A stretch of 55,300 nt of DNA from Paludibacteraceae bacterium (GCA_017557345.1 JAFYZR010000119.1:1-55300), one strand, 5' to 3'; shown: positions 17,835 through 27,380, counted from the stretch's first letter. Notes: generated from the sequence alone by a model not told the origin. A program made the numbers and translations.

Positions 17835-18806
17835 ATGTACAACAATTCTAACAATGATGGTGAACGTCGTCCAAGACCACGTTTTCACCGTGAAAGCGAA
17901 CCTGTTTCGTCTCGTCCTCGCTTTCATCGTGATGGAGAATCACGTCCTCAACGTCCGTTCAATGCAGAACGCTCTGAGCGCCCTTTTAATGGCGAACATG
18001 CATCACGCCCTTTCGGCGCTAAACCTAAACGTAATGCCGGTGTTTATTCCGGACGTAAACAACAAGTCTATCGTGAGCAACACGAAGATCCTACCAAGCC
18101 TATCCGTCTTAATAAATATCTTGCCAATGCAGGTATATGCTCCCGTCGTGAGGCCGATGATTTCATTCAGGCAGGAGTAATCACTGTCAATGGCGAAACA
18201 GTGGATAATTTGGGTGCAAAGGTCCTTCCGACCGATGATGTGCGCTTTCATAATCAACCTGTTCGCCGTGAGCGTAAAGTGTATATTCTGCTTAATAAAC
18301 CGAAGAATACGGTTACCACTACCGATGATCCGCAAGAACGCCATACTGTGATTGATATCGTACGCAATGCATGTGCTGAGCGTATCTATCCGGTCGGACG
18401 CCTCGACAGAAATACTACCGGTGTGCTGCTACTTACCAATGATGGCGATTTGGCAGCCAAACTGACACACCCGAAATTCAATAAGAAAAAGATTTATGCC
18501 GTCACGCTGGATCGTGAACTCGAAGAAGTGGACGAGGCTATTATTCGTGCCGGAGTCGTGCTTGATGATGAACGAATCATCCCGGATGCCTTGGAGTTCC
18601 CGAAAGCGGATCGTAAGCATATCGGACTGGAGATTCACTCCGGTCAGAACCGCGTAGTGCGCCGTATGTTTGAGAAAGTAGGGTACAAAGTGGTGAATCT
18701 TGACCGTGTATCTTTTGCCGGCTTGACCAAGAAAAATGTGGGTCGTGGCAAATGGCGTTTCCTTACACCCAAAGAGGTTGCTTATCTCCAAATGGGCAAT
18801 TTCTAA
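17835..18806 (+). CDS. rluB: Pseudouridine synthase, RluB/RsuA family
   Basis: rRNA pseudouridine synthase. Architecture: a disordered, Arg/Pro-rich tail of about 75 residues with repeated RPRFHR, RPFN and RPFG units, then an S4 RNA-binding domain (about 90-150, RLNKYLANAGICSRREAD), then the catalytic domain with D191 in GRLDRNTTG. The tail is typical of Bacteroidota RluB and is absent from the E. coli enzyme. The ATG gives the complete tail. 323 residues. The closest function is 23S rRNA modification (RluB-type), but RsuA-type specificity cannot be excluded. Confidence 0.9.
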   Translation: MYNNSNNDGERRPRPRFHRESEPVSSRPRFHRDGESRPQRPFNAERSERPFNGEHASRPFGAKPKRNAGVYSGRKQQVYREQHEDPTKPIRLNKYLANAGICSRREADDFIQAGVITVNGETVDNLGAKVLPTDDVRFHNQPVRRERKVYILLNKPKNTVTTTDDPQERHTVIDIVRNACAERIYPVGRLDRNTTGVLLLTNDGDLAAKLTHPKFNKKKIYAVTLDRELEEVDEAIIRAGVVLDDERIIPDALEFPKADRKHIGLEIHSGQNRVVRRMFEKVGYKVVNLDRVSFAGLTKKNVGRGKWRFLTPKEVAYLQMGNF

Positions 18807-18810
18807 TAAT

Positions 18811-18838
18811 CTGAATTCTGAAAACTGAATACTGAATC
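18811..18838. repeat. CTGAAT-type word repeat (rluB-MMPL junction)
   Basis: CTGAATT, CTGAAAA, CTGAATA, CTGAATC in tandem, ending two bases before the next start. The same word recurs at 23060-23088. Confidence 0.7.
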
Positions 18839-18840
18839 TT

Positions 18841-21800
18841 TTGAAACGCAGTTTCCACTACATATTATTCTTCATCACGCTCGCTCTGGCGGTAATCAGC
18901 GGTATTATGATGTTCCATGTGAACGTCAATTCGGATATGACCAAATATCTGCCGGATGATTCGCAGATGAAGAGCGGACTGGAGATTATCAATTCGGAGT
19001 TCGGTTCGGTGGCTCAGATGTCCGGAACGGATGTTCACGTCATGTTCGAAGGCCTGCGGCCGAATGAAGTGCCGGGTATCCGTACGCTGATGGAGGGATA
19101 TCCGGATGTGCAGGCCGTTTCATACCGCTATTCGGCAGATAGCACACACACGGTCTTTGACCTGGATGTGCCGAAATCAGTGGATCAGAAAGCTCTCGGT
19201 AAGCAGATCAGTGCCCGATTCGGAGGAAACTGCGTAGTAGAGACCAGTCAGGATGGTGCTACACCACCTTTGTCCGTCATCATCATCTCGGCGGTGATGA
19301 TCATGCTGGTGCTCTTTTTGATGGCGCAGTCGTGGTTCGAACCCATAGTGATATTACTTACGGCCGGACTGGCGATTGTGCTGAATATGGGAACAAACGC
19401 ACTGCTGCCTTCCGTTTCAATTACTACGAATTTCATCGGTTCTATCCTTCAGGCCGTTCTATCGCTGGATTATTGTATCGTTTTGCTTAATCGCTATAGG
19501 CAGGAACAAGACGAGCATACCGATCGTCGTACGGCGGTTTTGGCAGCGAATAAGGCGATTAAGAAAGCCGCGCCTTCTATCCTCTCATCAGCTCTGACAA
19601 CGGTCGTAGGTCTGCTTATGCTCTGTTTTATGCGCCTGAAGATAGGTACAGACATGGGGGTGGTATTGGCCAAAGGTGTTGTTTGTTCGCTAATCTGCAC
19701 GTTCACCGCTATGCCGGCATTGATGCTTCTCTTCCGCCGTGTTATCAATCATACAGCGAAAAAAGCGTACGTACCGCCTACCGATAAACTGGCGCAATTC
19801 ATTTCGCGGCATAAGCTTCCGATGGCCGTCGGTGCTGTCATCCTTTTCTTTGGATCATGGTATCTTTCCCGGAAAACGACCATCTTCTTCTCTGCTGAAG
19901 CGGAGTCTCAGATAGAAAAGGTATTCCCGTCCCCCAATCCCTTTGTATTGGTTTACGATACGCACGATGAGGATTCTATCTATTCGCTGGTTGATAATCT
20001 CATGGAGCAGCCGGGTATCATGTCTGTCATTTCTTATCCTACGTTGATGAGCCGGCCTCTTACGCCGTCTGAGATGGCGCACCATGTGTATTCTCTTCTC
20101 ACGGACTTTAAGGATTTCATGCCGGAAGGGACAACGGTGCCACCGGAGGCCTTGGATATGCTGAATCCGGAGATGATGCAATTGCTCTATTACATGCGTT
20201 CAAAAGACTCGATAGAGCAAGAGTTGTCCTTCCCGGATATGGCACGATTCCTTCAATCGCACGTGGTGGAAAATCCGCTCTTTGCTTCGTATTTGGACGA
20301 GGATATGAAAAAACAGATAGGGGATTTGCAATCGATGCTGGATATCCCGGGGAATGAAGAGGAACCGGAGCAGAAAGTAGAAAAGATTGAGGCAAAGAAA
20401 CCCGTAACGCATCAGGCACCATCCATTCCTCAGGAGGACACAGTTCCTGCGCTTCCTCGTGAGACGATAGCTCCTTTAACCGTTAACCCTTCGCCGTTAA
20501 CCATCACGGAAGATACGATAGATATTCCAGAGATGGATTTCAATCGAATAGCCCTCGTACCGTTCATTGAGCGTCTGAATGCTACGCAGACTTCTGCAGT
20601 GACGGTGGAGATGCGTAAACTGACAGACACGGCCGCAATTCGTCTGCCGATGTCGGTGAAGGAGATGTCTATCTTTATTGGCTCCACGCCTACACAGACA
20701 CAATTGGTTTATGGCTATGCGCCGGGAAAAGCAAAGAAACTCTCTCCGCTGCAATATGTTCATCTGTTAGTGGACGATCTCTTTAAGCGTCCGGGATTGG
20801 CAGGTATGGTTTCCGAAGAACAGCGTACATTGCTCTCGCAGCGCTGCTATCTGATGGATCTGGCGGATAAGAACGCTGTGCTTACTCCGTCTGATCTGAA
20901 TATACTTATTCATGCTTTTGGCGTAGAGGATCTCACGGATGATGACGTGATAGCGATTGCCAAACCGCCTAAGAAAAACGAACCGCAGATAGCGAAAAGT
21001 CCTGCGGAACTGGATACGAAAGCGATTGTCAATTCCATTGTGGAAATGCAACGTTCGTTGCATAGCACCGATACGGCGCGCGCTACCATAGTTGAACAAA
21101 AACCGGTCAAACCTGCCACAACTAAGCGAAAAGGGCCAAGTAAAGCCGACTTGCAGGCAGAGTTGTTTACCGAACTGGTCTTTGGCGGTAAGACGTACAC
21201 ACCCGAAGAGATGGCGGCTAAACTTGAGCGGTTGATGAAATTATCCGATGTCAAGTCAGAACCCGTCACACCTTCGCAGATGTCTCTGTTATATGATTAT
21301 TACGGTTCTGTTCATAGCAATTGCGATTCGCTTCGTCTGGGCTTTGAGCCGCTGTTGATGTATCTATGTGATACATTGGTCTATGATCCGCGTCTGGCGG
21401 ATATATTGCCTGATTCCATCAGTAGTCAGACTACTACTATCAAGGCGCAAATGAAAGATGGTTTAGGACAGTTGCGCAAGGAGGATCACTCTATACTGGT
21501 TGTGCTTTCCTCTTTGTCGAAAGAGTCAACGGAGACTTACGCTTTTGTGGATACACTAACGGCTCTCGCAGATGCACGTATCCCGCATGAGCACTTCTAT
21601 ATCGGCGAATCGGTTATGTACGCTGAGATGCGCGGAGGATTTAATCATGAGATGAATATCGTCTCCTTACTTACCATCCTTGCCATCTTCCTGATTGTTG
21701 CCATCACTTTCCGCTCCGTTATCGTGCCTACCATCCTTGTCGTTACGGTCATGACAGCTGTGTACGTTAACGTAGTCGTAGCCGGTTGGGTAACAGGACA

Positions 21801-22200
21801 GATGTTATACTTGGCTTATCTCATCGTGCAGGCCATTCTCATGGGTGCTACCATCGATTATGGTATTCTCTTCGCCAATTATTACAGGGAAGGACGTAAA
21901 ACGATGCTACCCGTAGATGCCGTTTGTGCCGCATATAGAGGTTCTATACGTACTATCCTTACCTCCGGACTGATCATGGTTATCGGCCCCGGTGCGATGG
22001 CGCTTTTTGTTGATGATCTGATGATTTCCAATATCGTCGGTTGTCTGGCAGTGGGTGCTTTCATGGCCATCATTCTGACGCTCGCTGTCGTTCCTGCTGT
22101 ATTGGTAGCGCTCGATAAATGGGTTGTTTACGGCAAGAAAAACCGCTTCACAGGCGAAAAGAGCGAAGAAAAGGAAGCGATCATAAATCAGAAACCATAA
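18841..22200 (+). CDS. MMPL/RND-superfamily membrane protein with long soluble insertion
   Basis: Large inner-membrane protein of the MMPL/patched-like RND branch, probable lipid or hydrophobic-substrate exporter. Two RND halves are seen: helix 1 at residues 5-25, a periplasmic domain, membrane helices from about 143 to 305, then a second periplasmic domain and C-terminal helices from about 940 to 1095. The second soluble region is unusually long (about 345-935), with a Pro/Thr/Glu-rich, low-complexity stretch (about 510-560) and a Lys-rich one (about 700-790). One stretch of that region (20470-20512) is built from a GTTAACC word like the junction repeats. TTG is the only suitable start, giving a clean signal anchor. 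No adaptor is encoded nearby; the next genes export polysaccharide. Confidence 0.82.
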   Translation: MKRSFHYILFFITLALAVISGIMMFHVNVNSDMTKYLPDDSQMKSGLEIINSEFGSVAQMSGTDVHVMFEGLRPNEVPGIRTLMEGYPDVQAVSYRYSADSTHTVFDLDVPKSVDQKALGKQISARFGGNCVVETSQDGATPPLSVIIISAVMIMLVLFLMAQSWFEPIVILLTAGLAIVLNMGTNALLPSVSITTNFIGSILQAVLSLDYCIVLLNRYRQEQDEHTDRRTAVLAANKAIKKAAPSILSSALTTVVGLLMLCFMRLKIGTDMGVVLAKGVVCSLICTFTAMPALMLLFRRVINHTAKKAYVPPTDKLAQFISRHKLPMAVGAVILFFGSWYLSRKTTIFFSAEAESQIEKVFPSPNPFVLVYDTHDEDSIYSLVDNLMEQPGIMSVISYPTLMSRPLTPSEMAHHVYSLLTDFKDFMPEGTTVPPEALDMLNPEMMQLLYYMRSKDSIEQELSFPDMARFLQSHVVENPLFASYLDEDMKKQIGDLQSMLDIPGNEEEPEQKVEKIEAKKPVTHQAPSIPQEDTVPALPRETIAPLTVNPSPLTITEDTIDIPEMDFNRIALVPFIERLNATQTSAVTVEMRKLTDTAAIRLPMSVKEMSIFIGSTPTQTQLVYGYAPGKAKKLSPLQYVHLLVDDLFKRPGLAGMVSEEQRTLLSQRCYLMDLADKNAVLTPSDLNILIHAFGVEDLTDDDVIAIAKPPKKNEPQIAKSPAELDTKAIVNSIVEMQRSLHSTDTARATIVEQKPVKPATTKRKGPSKADLQAELFTELVFGGKTYTPEEMAAKLERLMKLSDVKSEPVTPSQMSLLYDYYGSVHSNCDSLRLGFEPLLMYLCDTLVYDPRLADILPDSISSQTTTIKAQMKDGLGQLRKEDHSILVVLSSLSKESTETYAFVDTLTALADARIPHEHFYIGESVMYAEMRGGFNHEMNIVSLLTILAIFLIVAITFRSVIVPTILVVTVMTAVYVNVVVAGWVTGQMLYLAYLIVQAILMGATIDYGILFANYYREGRKTMLPVDAVCAAYRGSIRTILTSGLIMVIGPGAMALFVDDLMISNIVGCLAVGAFMAIILTLAVVPAVLVALDKWVVYGKKNRFTGEKSEEKEAIINQKP

Positions 22201-22208
22201 ATCACAAA
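22181..22208. repeat. CATAAATCA-type word repeat across the MMPL stop
   Basis: TCATAAATCA, CCATAAATCA, CAAA in tandem, overlapping the last codons of the MMPL gene and ending at the TTG start of the permease. It shows that the repeat supplies both the stop and the spacer. Confidence 0.55.
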
Positions 22209-23063
22209 TTGAGTTCGAAGAACGAACACTGGGATTTATCCATCACGCCGAAGGATCGTCTCTTGGCGCTCGATTGGAAGGAAATATGGCGTTATCGCGA
22301 TATGTTCCTGCTTTTTGTGGCGCGTAATTTCCGTACTGCCTATAAGCAGACTGTTCTGGGACCGCTGTGGTTTATCATTACGCCGGTTCTGTCTGTTATC
22401 GTCTATGTGGCTGTTTTCGGAGGCATTGCTAATATCCCTACCGATGGTGTGCCGCCGATACTCTTCTATCTGCTTGGCATTTCCGTTTGGGGTTATTTTG
22501 CCAGTTGTCTCAGTGCAACATCCAATTCCTTTGTGACCAATGCGGATATATTCGGAAAGGTCTATTTCCCGCGAATTATCATGCCGCTGGTTGCGGTGAC
22601 TACCAATCTGCTGTCATTCGCTATCCAATTGGCTATCTTCGTGGCGTTTTATATCTATTATATTGCTACAGGAACGGAACTGATCATCCATTGGCAACTG
22701 GTGTTATTCCCATTTCTGATCTTGCTTTTGGCCTTTATGGCGGTTGGATTCGGAATGATCTTCTCGTCCATGACTACCAAATATCGTGACCTGCAGATTA
22801 TGCTCAATAAGATTATCTCACTTTGGGTTTATGTCACGCCGGTGATCTATCCGCTGAGTATGGTGACCAATGAGAAACTGCATCTCGCTATGTCGCTCAA
22901 TCCTGTCACGCCGGTCATGGAAGCCATCAAATATTCACTACTCGGTCAAGGTCAGTTCTCCTGGCTCTGGCTCGGTTATAGCGCAGCTTTTACACTGATA
23001 CTGCTCGTCTTCGGACTTATGCTCTTTAATAAAGTCCAGAAGTCATTCATGGATACTGTCTGA
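22209..23063 (+). CDS. ABC-2 type polysaccharide export permease, copy 1 (Wzm-like)
   Basis: Inner-membrane permease of the Wzm/RfbD/TagG family, which exports lipid-linked polysaccharide with a Wzt ATPase. 284 residues with six hydrophobic segments. Family patterns are present: LFVARNFRTAYKQTVLGPLW at the start, VYFPRIIMP in the middle, TTKYRDLQ and YVTPVIYPLS near the C-terminus. The TTG start is preferred: it begins right after the MMPL stop and gives the usual N-terminal length, while longer frames only extend into the MMPL gene. A close paralogue follows after 14 bases. The only Wzt in the window is 6 kb downstream. Confidence 0.88.
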   Translation: MSSKNEHWDLSITPKDRLLALDWKEIWRYRDMFLLFVARNFRTAYKQTVLGPLWFIITPVLSVIVYVAVFGGIANIPTDGVPPILFYLLGISVWGYFASCLSATSNSFVTNADIFGKVYFPRIIMPLVAVTTNLLSFAIQLAIFVAFYIYYIATGTELIIHWQLVLFPFLILLLAFMAVGFGMIFSSMTTKYRDLQIMLNKIISLWVYVTPVIYPLSMVTNEKLHLAMSLNPVTPVMEAIKYSLLGQGQFSWLWLGYSAAFTLILLVFGLMLFNKVQKSFMDTV

Positions 23064-23088
23064 ATCCTGAATACTGAATGCTGAATAC
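23060..23088. repeat. CTGAATAC-type word repeat at the permease junction
   Basis: CTGAATC, CTGAATA, CTGAATG, CTGAATAC. It provides the stop of permease 1 (TGA) and the ATG start of permease 2, so it is partly coding. Confidence 0.7.
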
Positions 23089-23938
23089 CGACAACTCAAC
23101 ATATTGGACCACAGAGATATCGCCTAAGTCTTTTGCAAAAGGCTTGGGACTGAAGGAGTTATGGCAGAAGAAATATCTCATCTGGCTGTTTATCAAGCGC
23201 GATATAACAGTCCAGTTCAAGCAAACCATCTTCGGCATGGGCTGGTATTTCATCTCGCCGCTCTTCTCGATGTTCATGTATATCGTCGTGTTTGGACGCA
23301 TCGCCGGTATTCCTACGGATGATATTCCGCAACCGGTCTTCTATCTCTCCGGTATATGCTTATGGGAGTATTTCGCAGAATGCTTGACGTCGGTATCCAA
23401 TACCTTCCAATCGAATGCCGGTCTGTATGGCAAAGTCTATTTCCCGCGACTCGTATCGCCGGTATCGGTGGTGATATCGAAAATGTTCCGTTTTTCCTTG
23501 CAGTTGGCTACTTTCGTTATGGTCTATCTGCTCTTTGTTTTCAAAGGTGTCAACCTTCATCCTACATGGTATTTGCTGCTCTTCCCGCTGTTGGTTCTTA
23601 TCATGCAAGGCATGGCTTTGGGACTCGGATTGATTGTCTCGTCGCTCACTACCAAATATCGGGACTTGACGAATTTCTTCGGTGTCTTTGTCTCCCTATG
23701 GATGTATGCCACACCGATAGTCTATCCGCTCAGTTATGTGTCTAATCCTACGTTGCATACCATCATGTTAGCCAACCCGATGACGGCTGTCATCGAGACA
23801 TTTAAATATGGTGCATATGGCGCCGGAGAATTTTCCTGGTTAGCGCTGGCCTATAGCTTCGGCTGCATGCTTGTTCTTCTGCTCGTCGGCATTGCTATGT
23901 TCAATCGCAAGCAGAAATTCTTTATCGATACAATCTAA
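23078..23938 (+). CDS. ABC-2 type polysaccharide export permease, copy 2 (Wzm-like)
   Basis: Second Wzm-family permease of 286 residues, clearly paralogous to the one before it (shared FIKRDITVQFKQTIFGMGWY / FRTAYKQTVLGPLW, VYFPR, TTKYRDL, YATPIVYPLS). The N-terminus starts inside a word repeat (MLNTDNSTY), so the first few residues are probably not conserved. Two different permeases in tandem may form a heterodimer, or may be two separate exporters. Convergent with comM; no hairpin terminator between them. Confidence 0.88.
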   Translation: MLNTDNSTYWTTEISPKSFAKGLGLKELWQKKYLIWLFIKRDITVQFKQTIFGMGWYFISPLFSMFMYIVVFGRIAGIPTDDIPQPVFYLSGICLWEYFAECLTSVSNTFQSNAGLYGKVYFPRLVSPVSVVISKMFRFSLQLATFVMVYLLFVFKGVNLHPTWYLLLFPLLVLIMQGMALGLGLIVSSLTTKYRDLTNFFGVFVSLWMYATPIVYPLSYVSNPTLHTIMLANPMTAVIETFKYGAYGAGEFSWLALAYSFGCMLVLLLVGIAMFNRKQKFFIDTI

Positions 23939-23943
23939 TCACC

Positions 23944-23993
23944 TACACCCTAATCCCTAACTCACTAACTCACTAACTCGTTAATCCTACACC
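23944..23993. repeat. TAACTCAC-type word repeat between convergent permease 2 and comM
   Basis: CTAATC, CTAACTCA (twice), CTAACTCG, TTAATC, flanked by CTACACC words. It fills the convergent gap up to the comM stop and contains no stem-loop. Confidence 0.7.
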
Positions 23994-25571
23994 TTACCCC
24001 CAGTTGTTTCTGTCTAATGAACGGTAAGAAATAGCTTCGAGCAAGTGTTTCTTTTGAATGTTCTCCGACCCTTCTATATCCGCTATCGTACGCGCTACTT
24101 TTAATATTCGGTCGTACGCACGGGCAGAGAGTCCGAGTTTGTTCATCGTTAGCTCAAATAGTTTGTCGCATTCGGCATCCAAGGCGCAATACTGACGTAC
24201 CATCTTCGAATTCATCATCGCGTTGCAATGTACCAAACGGCTATGCTTAAACCGCTCATTCTGAATGGCTCTGGCTTTGAGAACCCGTTCACGCATTACT
24301 GCAGAAGATTCACCCGGTTGCGTGTCGCGTAGCTGTTCATAGGGTACATTTTCAATTTCGCATTGGATATCAATTCGGTCCATTAGAGGTCCGCTGATCT
24401 TACTCATATAGCGATGCACTTGAGCCGGAGTGCAGGTGCACGGATGCGCAGGGTTGTTCTCTCCGTAATGGCCGCATGGACAAGGGTTCATGGCTGCAAC
24501 AAGCATGAACGAAGCCGGATAATCCACTGTCTCTTTGGTTCGTGCTACGGTGATATGCCGGTCTTCCAGCGGTTGACGCATCACCTCCAATGCTGAACGT
24601 TTGTATTCCGGGAGTTCATCTAGAAAAAGGACTCCGTTGTGGGCGAGAGATATCTCTCCGGGATGCGGATTACTGCCGCCTCCGACAAGCGCCACATCGG
24701 TTATCGTATGATGCGGACTGCGGAAAGGACGCTCTACGATAAGGGCACTGCTGGCCCCCTTGCGTTTGTTTGTCAGACCGGCGATGGAATGAATCTTCGT
24801 GGTCTCTAATGCTTCTTCCAGCGTCAGCGGAGGCAGAATAGACGGGATACGCTTGGCTATCATCGATTTGCCTGCGCCCGGAGGACCAACCATAATCATG
24901 TTATGCCCGCCTGCAGCCGCAATCTCTACGGCGCGACGCACTTTGAATTGTCCGCGCACATCCGAGAAATCAAGGTCTGACGGAAAAGCCAACTCGTCAA
25001 ACAAGGCCTGTATGTTAATCTTTGTCGGTTCGAACTTGTCTTCCGGATTCAACTCATCTTTCGGGTCTCCGTTGAGAAAGGCAAATACCTCTTTCAAGCT
25101 GTTCAATCCATATACTTCCAGCCCGTCCACCACCGCTGCTTCTTCGGCATTTGCGGCGGGAAGAATCAATCCCTTAAAACCTTCTTTTCGTGCGCAGAGA
25201 GCGATGGGTAAAGCGCCGCGAATAGGTTGTAGAGAGCCATCCAAAGATAATTCCCCCATGATCATATAGTGTGCTAACTCCCGGGTCCGCAGTTTCTCTC
25301 CACCGGCCAGCATACCGATAGCCAAAGGCAGGTCATATGCCGCACCTTCTTTCTTGATATCTGCCGGAGCCATGTTAATAGTGTAGGAACGGCGAAGCGC
25401 CTCCATCCCGTTGACGGTCAGCGCTGCCATGATGCGTTCATGCGATTCTTTGACGGATGTGTCTGGCAGGCCGACCAGCGTAAAATCGAAGCCCGGAGTA
25501 GAGTGTACCTCTATCGTTACAGGAACAGCGTCAATACCTACCGGAGCTGCACTAAAGATCTTAACAAGCAT
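23994..25571 (-). CDS. comM: YifB/ComM-type Mg-chelatase-like AAA+ ATPase
   Basis: Hexameric AAA+ helicase-like protein of the ComM family; in naturally transformable bacteria it promotes branch migration of incoming DNA. 525 residues, slightly above the usual 505-515. Order: N-terminal Lon-like ChlI domain (1-170), ATPase with Walker A near residue 220 (GPPGAGKS) and Walker [21 protein letters not shown], zinc-type cysteine set (CPCGHYG ... CTCT), C-terminal Mg-chelatase domain. It has its own minus-strand promoter. Competence as such is not proven by this gene, which is widespread. Confidence 0.94.
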   Translation of the reverse strand: MLVKIFSAAPVGIDAVPVTIEVHSTPGFDFTLVGLPDTSVKESHERIMAALTVNGMEALRRSYTINMAPADIKKEGAAYDLPLAIGMLAGGEKLRTRELAHYMIMGELSLDGSLQPIRGALPIALCARKEGFKGLILPAANAEEAAVVDGLEVYGLNSLKEVFAFLNGDPKDELNPEDKFEPTKINIQALFDELAFPSDLDFSDVRGQFKVRRAVEIAAAGGHNMIMVGPPGAGKSMIAKRIPSILPPLTLEEALETTKIHSIAGLTNKRKGASSALIVERPFRSPHHTITDVALVGGGSNPHPGEISLAHNGVLFLDELPEYKRSALEVMRQPLEDRHITVARTKETVDYPASFMLVAAMNPCPCGHYGENNPAHPCTCTPAQVHRYMSKISGPLMDRIDIQCEIENVPYEQLRDTQPGESSAVMRERVLKARAIQNERFKHSRLVHCNAMMNSKMVRQYCALDAECDKLFELTMNKLGLSARAYDRILKVARTIADIEGSENIQKKHLLEAISYRSLDRNNWG

Positions 25572-25594
25572 AGTATTTGGATTTTAATCTGGCG

Positions 25595-25626
25595 CAAAGG
25601 TACAAAAAATAACTCATATACACAAA
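25595..25626 (-). promoter_or_regulatory. Promoter of comM
   Basis: Minus strand: TTTG, 20 bases, TACCTTTG, with a T-run before the -7 box. It lies about 25 bases upstream of the ATG. Confidence 0.75.
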
Positions 25627-25661
25627 TAAATTCAATCTTTTCGTAAAAATTTAGCAGAAAA

Positions 25662-25693
25662 CTTGCGCATGTGCAAAAAATGTAGTACCTTTG
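25662..25693 (+). promoter_or_regulatory. Promoter of the GNAT/FemAB-like gene
   Basis: CTTG, 20 bases, TACCTTTG. The spacer holds GCATGTGC, an A-run and GTAG. It is divergent from the comM promoter, with about 36 bases between the cores. Confidence 0.78.
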
Positions 25694-25708
25694 TAGCGGG
25701 TTATAAGC

Positions 25709-26728
25709 ATGATACGTACGCTGACATATGAGCAGATAGACCGAACGGCATGGACGGAACGGATTCGGTCAAGCAAAACAGGCACATGGTTTCAGTCTCC
25801 GGAGGCCTATGATTTCTTTGCCTCCATGCCCGAGCAATTCGAACCGTTTGTGGTGGCGATAGAAAGGATTAGCGGGTTAGCGGATGAGAGGATGAGTGGA
25901 TTGCGAGAAATCTGCGTCGGTTATATCACCAAGGAACGTAATCCCCTCAGGCAATTCTTCACCCGCCGTGCAATCATCTTAGGTGGCCCGTGTTTGGCAG
26001 ATGATGCTACGGACGACGAAGTAGAAACGCTCATGCGAGCCATTGTGTATAGTGTAAGGTGTAAGGTGTACAGTCCTATATACGTTGAAACGCGCAATTT
26101 TAACGACTATAGCCCATGGCGCACAGCATTTGAGAAAGCGGGATTTGCATACAAACAGCACCTCAATTTTCATGTCGATACGCAGGACTTTGAAGCACGA
26201 TTGAGTGATAACCGGAGACGACAAATAGGCAAAGCTAAAAACTTGGTAATCTGCGAGTTAGCAAATGATGAATCCGATATTCGGGAGTGGTATGCGGTAT
26301 TGTCGGAACTTTATCGTACCAAGGTGAGAACGCCGCTCTTGCCGATGCACTTTTTCTTGGAGGCATATCGGCAAAAAATAGCTCAATTCCTACTAGTCAA
26401 ATACGATGGACACGTCATCGGCGGTAGCATGCTGGTCTCTCTCTGCGGGGTGGTTTACGAATGGTTCGAATGTGGTTTGAATGCCCGATATAAAGACCAG
26501 TATCCGTCTGTTATGGCAACCTATTCCGGTATCCGCTATGCGCAAGAGCATGGCTGTGAACGCTATGATATGATGGGAGCAGGAGAACCGAATAAGCCTT
26601 ACGGCGTACGCGATTTTAAAGCGGAGTTTGGTGGCACTTTAGTCGAACACGGACGATTCTTATGTGTCTGTCATCCGATGCTGTACCGCTTCGGAGTCTT
26701 CATCGTCCGAATCCTCAAGCACCTCTAA
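25709..26728 (+). CDS. GNAT/FemAB-like acyltransferase (Acetyltransf_6 type)
   Basis: 339-residue protein related to FemAB/BioF2-like GNAT enzymes, which transfer amino acids or acyl groups to cell-wall or glycan precursors. The second half fits best: RRQIGKAKN, then LLVKYDGHVIGGSML, YEWFECGLNARYKDQYPS, and GAGEPNKPYGVRDFKAEFGG near the end. The first half looks like a diverged copy of the same fold. Two stretches of the N-terminal half are built from short word repeats (around 25868-25905 and 26046-26072), the latter coding for IVYSVRCKVYS. It heads a run with rubrerythrin, bcp and sodB, but the functional link is unclear. The substrate is not predictable. Confidence 0.75.
   Translation: MIRTLTYEQIDRTAWTERIRSSKTGTWFQSPEAYDFFASMPEQFEPFVVAIERISGLADERMSGLREICVGYITKERNPLRQFFTRRAIILGGPCLADDATDDEVETLMRAIVYSVRCKVYSPIYVETRNFNDYSPWRTAFEKAGFAYKQHLNFHVDTQDFEARLSDNRRRQIGKAKNLVICELANDESDIREWYAVLSELYRTKVRTPLLPMHFFLEAYRQKIAQFLLVKYDGHVIGGSMLVSLCGVVYEWFECGLNARYKDQYPSVMATYSGIRYAQEHGCERYDMMGAGEPNKPYGVRDFKAEFGGTLVEHGRFLCVCHPMLYRFGVFIVRILKHL
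26046..26072. repeat. Coding copy of the TACACC word repeat
   Basis: GTATAGTGTAAGGTGTAAGG and following bases are the complement of the TACACCTTACACC words that fill the spacer after this same gene (26730-26763). Confidence 0.55.
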
Positions 26729-26729
26729 C

Positions 26730-26763
26730 CATACACCGTACACTTTACACCATACACTATAAC
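26730..26763. repeat. TACACCATACACT-type word repeat before rubrerythrin
   Basis: CATACACCG, TACACTT, TACACCA, TACACTATA in tandem fill most of the 51-base gap. The complementary form is inside the upstream coding sequence. Confidence 0.7.
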
Positions 26764-26779
26764 CAAAACATAAAACAAC

Positions 26780-27322
26780 ATGAAATCATTAAAAGGAACA
26801 AAGACCGAGAAGAACCTCCAGGAGGCTTTTGCCGGTGAGTCAATGGCACGTAACAAGTACACCTATTTCGCATCGAAAGCAAAGAAAGACGGCTTCGTGC
26901 AGATAAGTAAGATCTTTGAAGAAACGGCTGATAACGAGAAAGAGCATGCCAAGATGTGGTACAAGTACCTTAATGGCGGTTCCGTTAGTTCAACGCCGGA
27001 GAACCTCTTGGCTGCTGCAGAAGGAGAGAACGCGGAATGGACCGACATGTATGCTCGCATGGCTGCTGAAGCGCGTGCAGAAGGTTTTGATGAGATTGCC
27101 GAGAAATTCGAGCAAGTAGGCGCAATTGAGAGACACCATGAGGAGCGTTATCGCAAACTGCTGAAGAATATCGAGGATAAGGTGGTCTTCTCGCGCGAAG
27201 GTGATTGTATCTGGCAATGCTCTAACTGCGGACATATCGTGGTCGGCAAGGCTGCACCCGAAGAGTGCCCTGTCTGCAACCATCCCCAGGCTTACTTCCA
27301 ACTTTTAGCGCAAAACTACTAA
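26780..27322 (+). CDS. rbr: Rubrerythrin
   Basis: Non-haem di-iron peroxidase that reduces hydrogen peroxide in anaerobes, with electrons from NADH via rubredoxin-type partners. 180 residues. N-terminal ferritin-like four-helix domain with the family start [20 protein letters not shown] and the E-x2-H ligand pairs ([16 protein letters not shown]), then a C-terminal rubredoxin domain with two metal-binding CxxC pairs (CSNCG, CPVCN). It is followed by bcp and sodB, a coherent oxidative-stress set. Confidence 0.96.
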   Translation: MKSLKGTKTEKNLQEAFAGESMARNKYTYFASKAKKDGFVQISKIFEETADNEKEHAKMWYKYLNGGSVSSTPENLLAAAEGENAEWTDMYARMAAEARAEGFDEIAEKFEQVGAIERHHEERYRKLLKNIEDKVVFSREGDCIWQCSNCGHIVVGKAAPEECPVCNHPQAYFQLLAQNY

Positions 27323-27378
27323 TCCCTAATCACTAACTCGCTAATTCCCTAATCGCTAATTCCCTAATTCCCTAATCA
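27320..27378. repeat. TAATTCCC/TAACTCGC word repeat (rubrerythrin-bcp spacer)
   Basis: About seven imperfect copies of CTAATCC/CTAACTCG/CTAATTCC fill the whole 58-base gap. The 14-mer CCCTAATTCCCTAA at 27362-27375 recurs exactly inside sodB. Confidence 0.8.
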
Positions 27379-27380
27379 TT

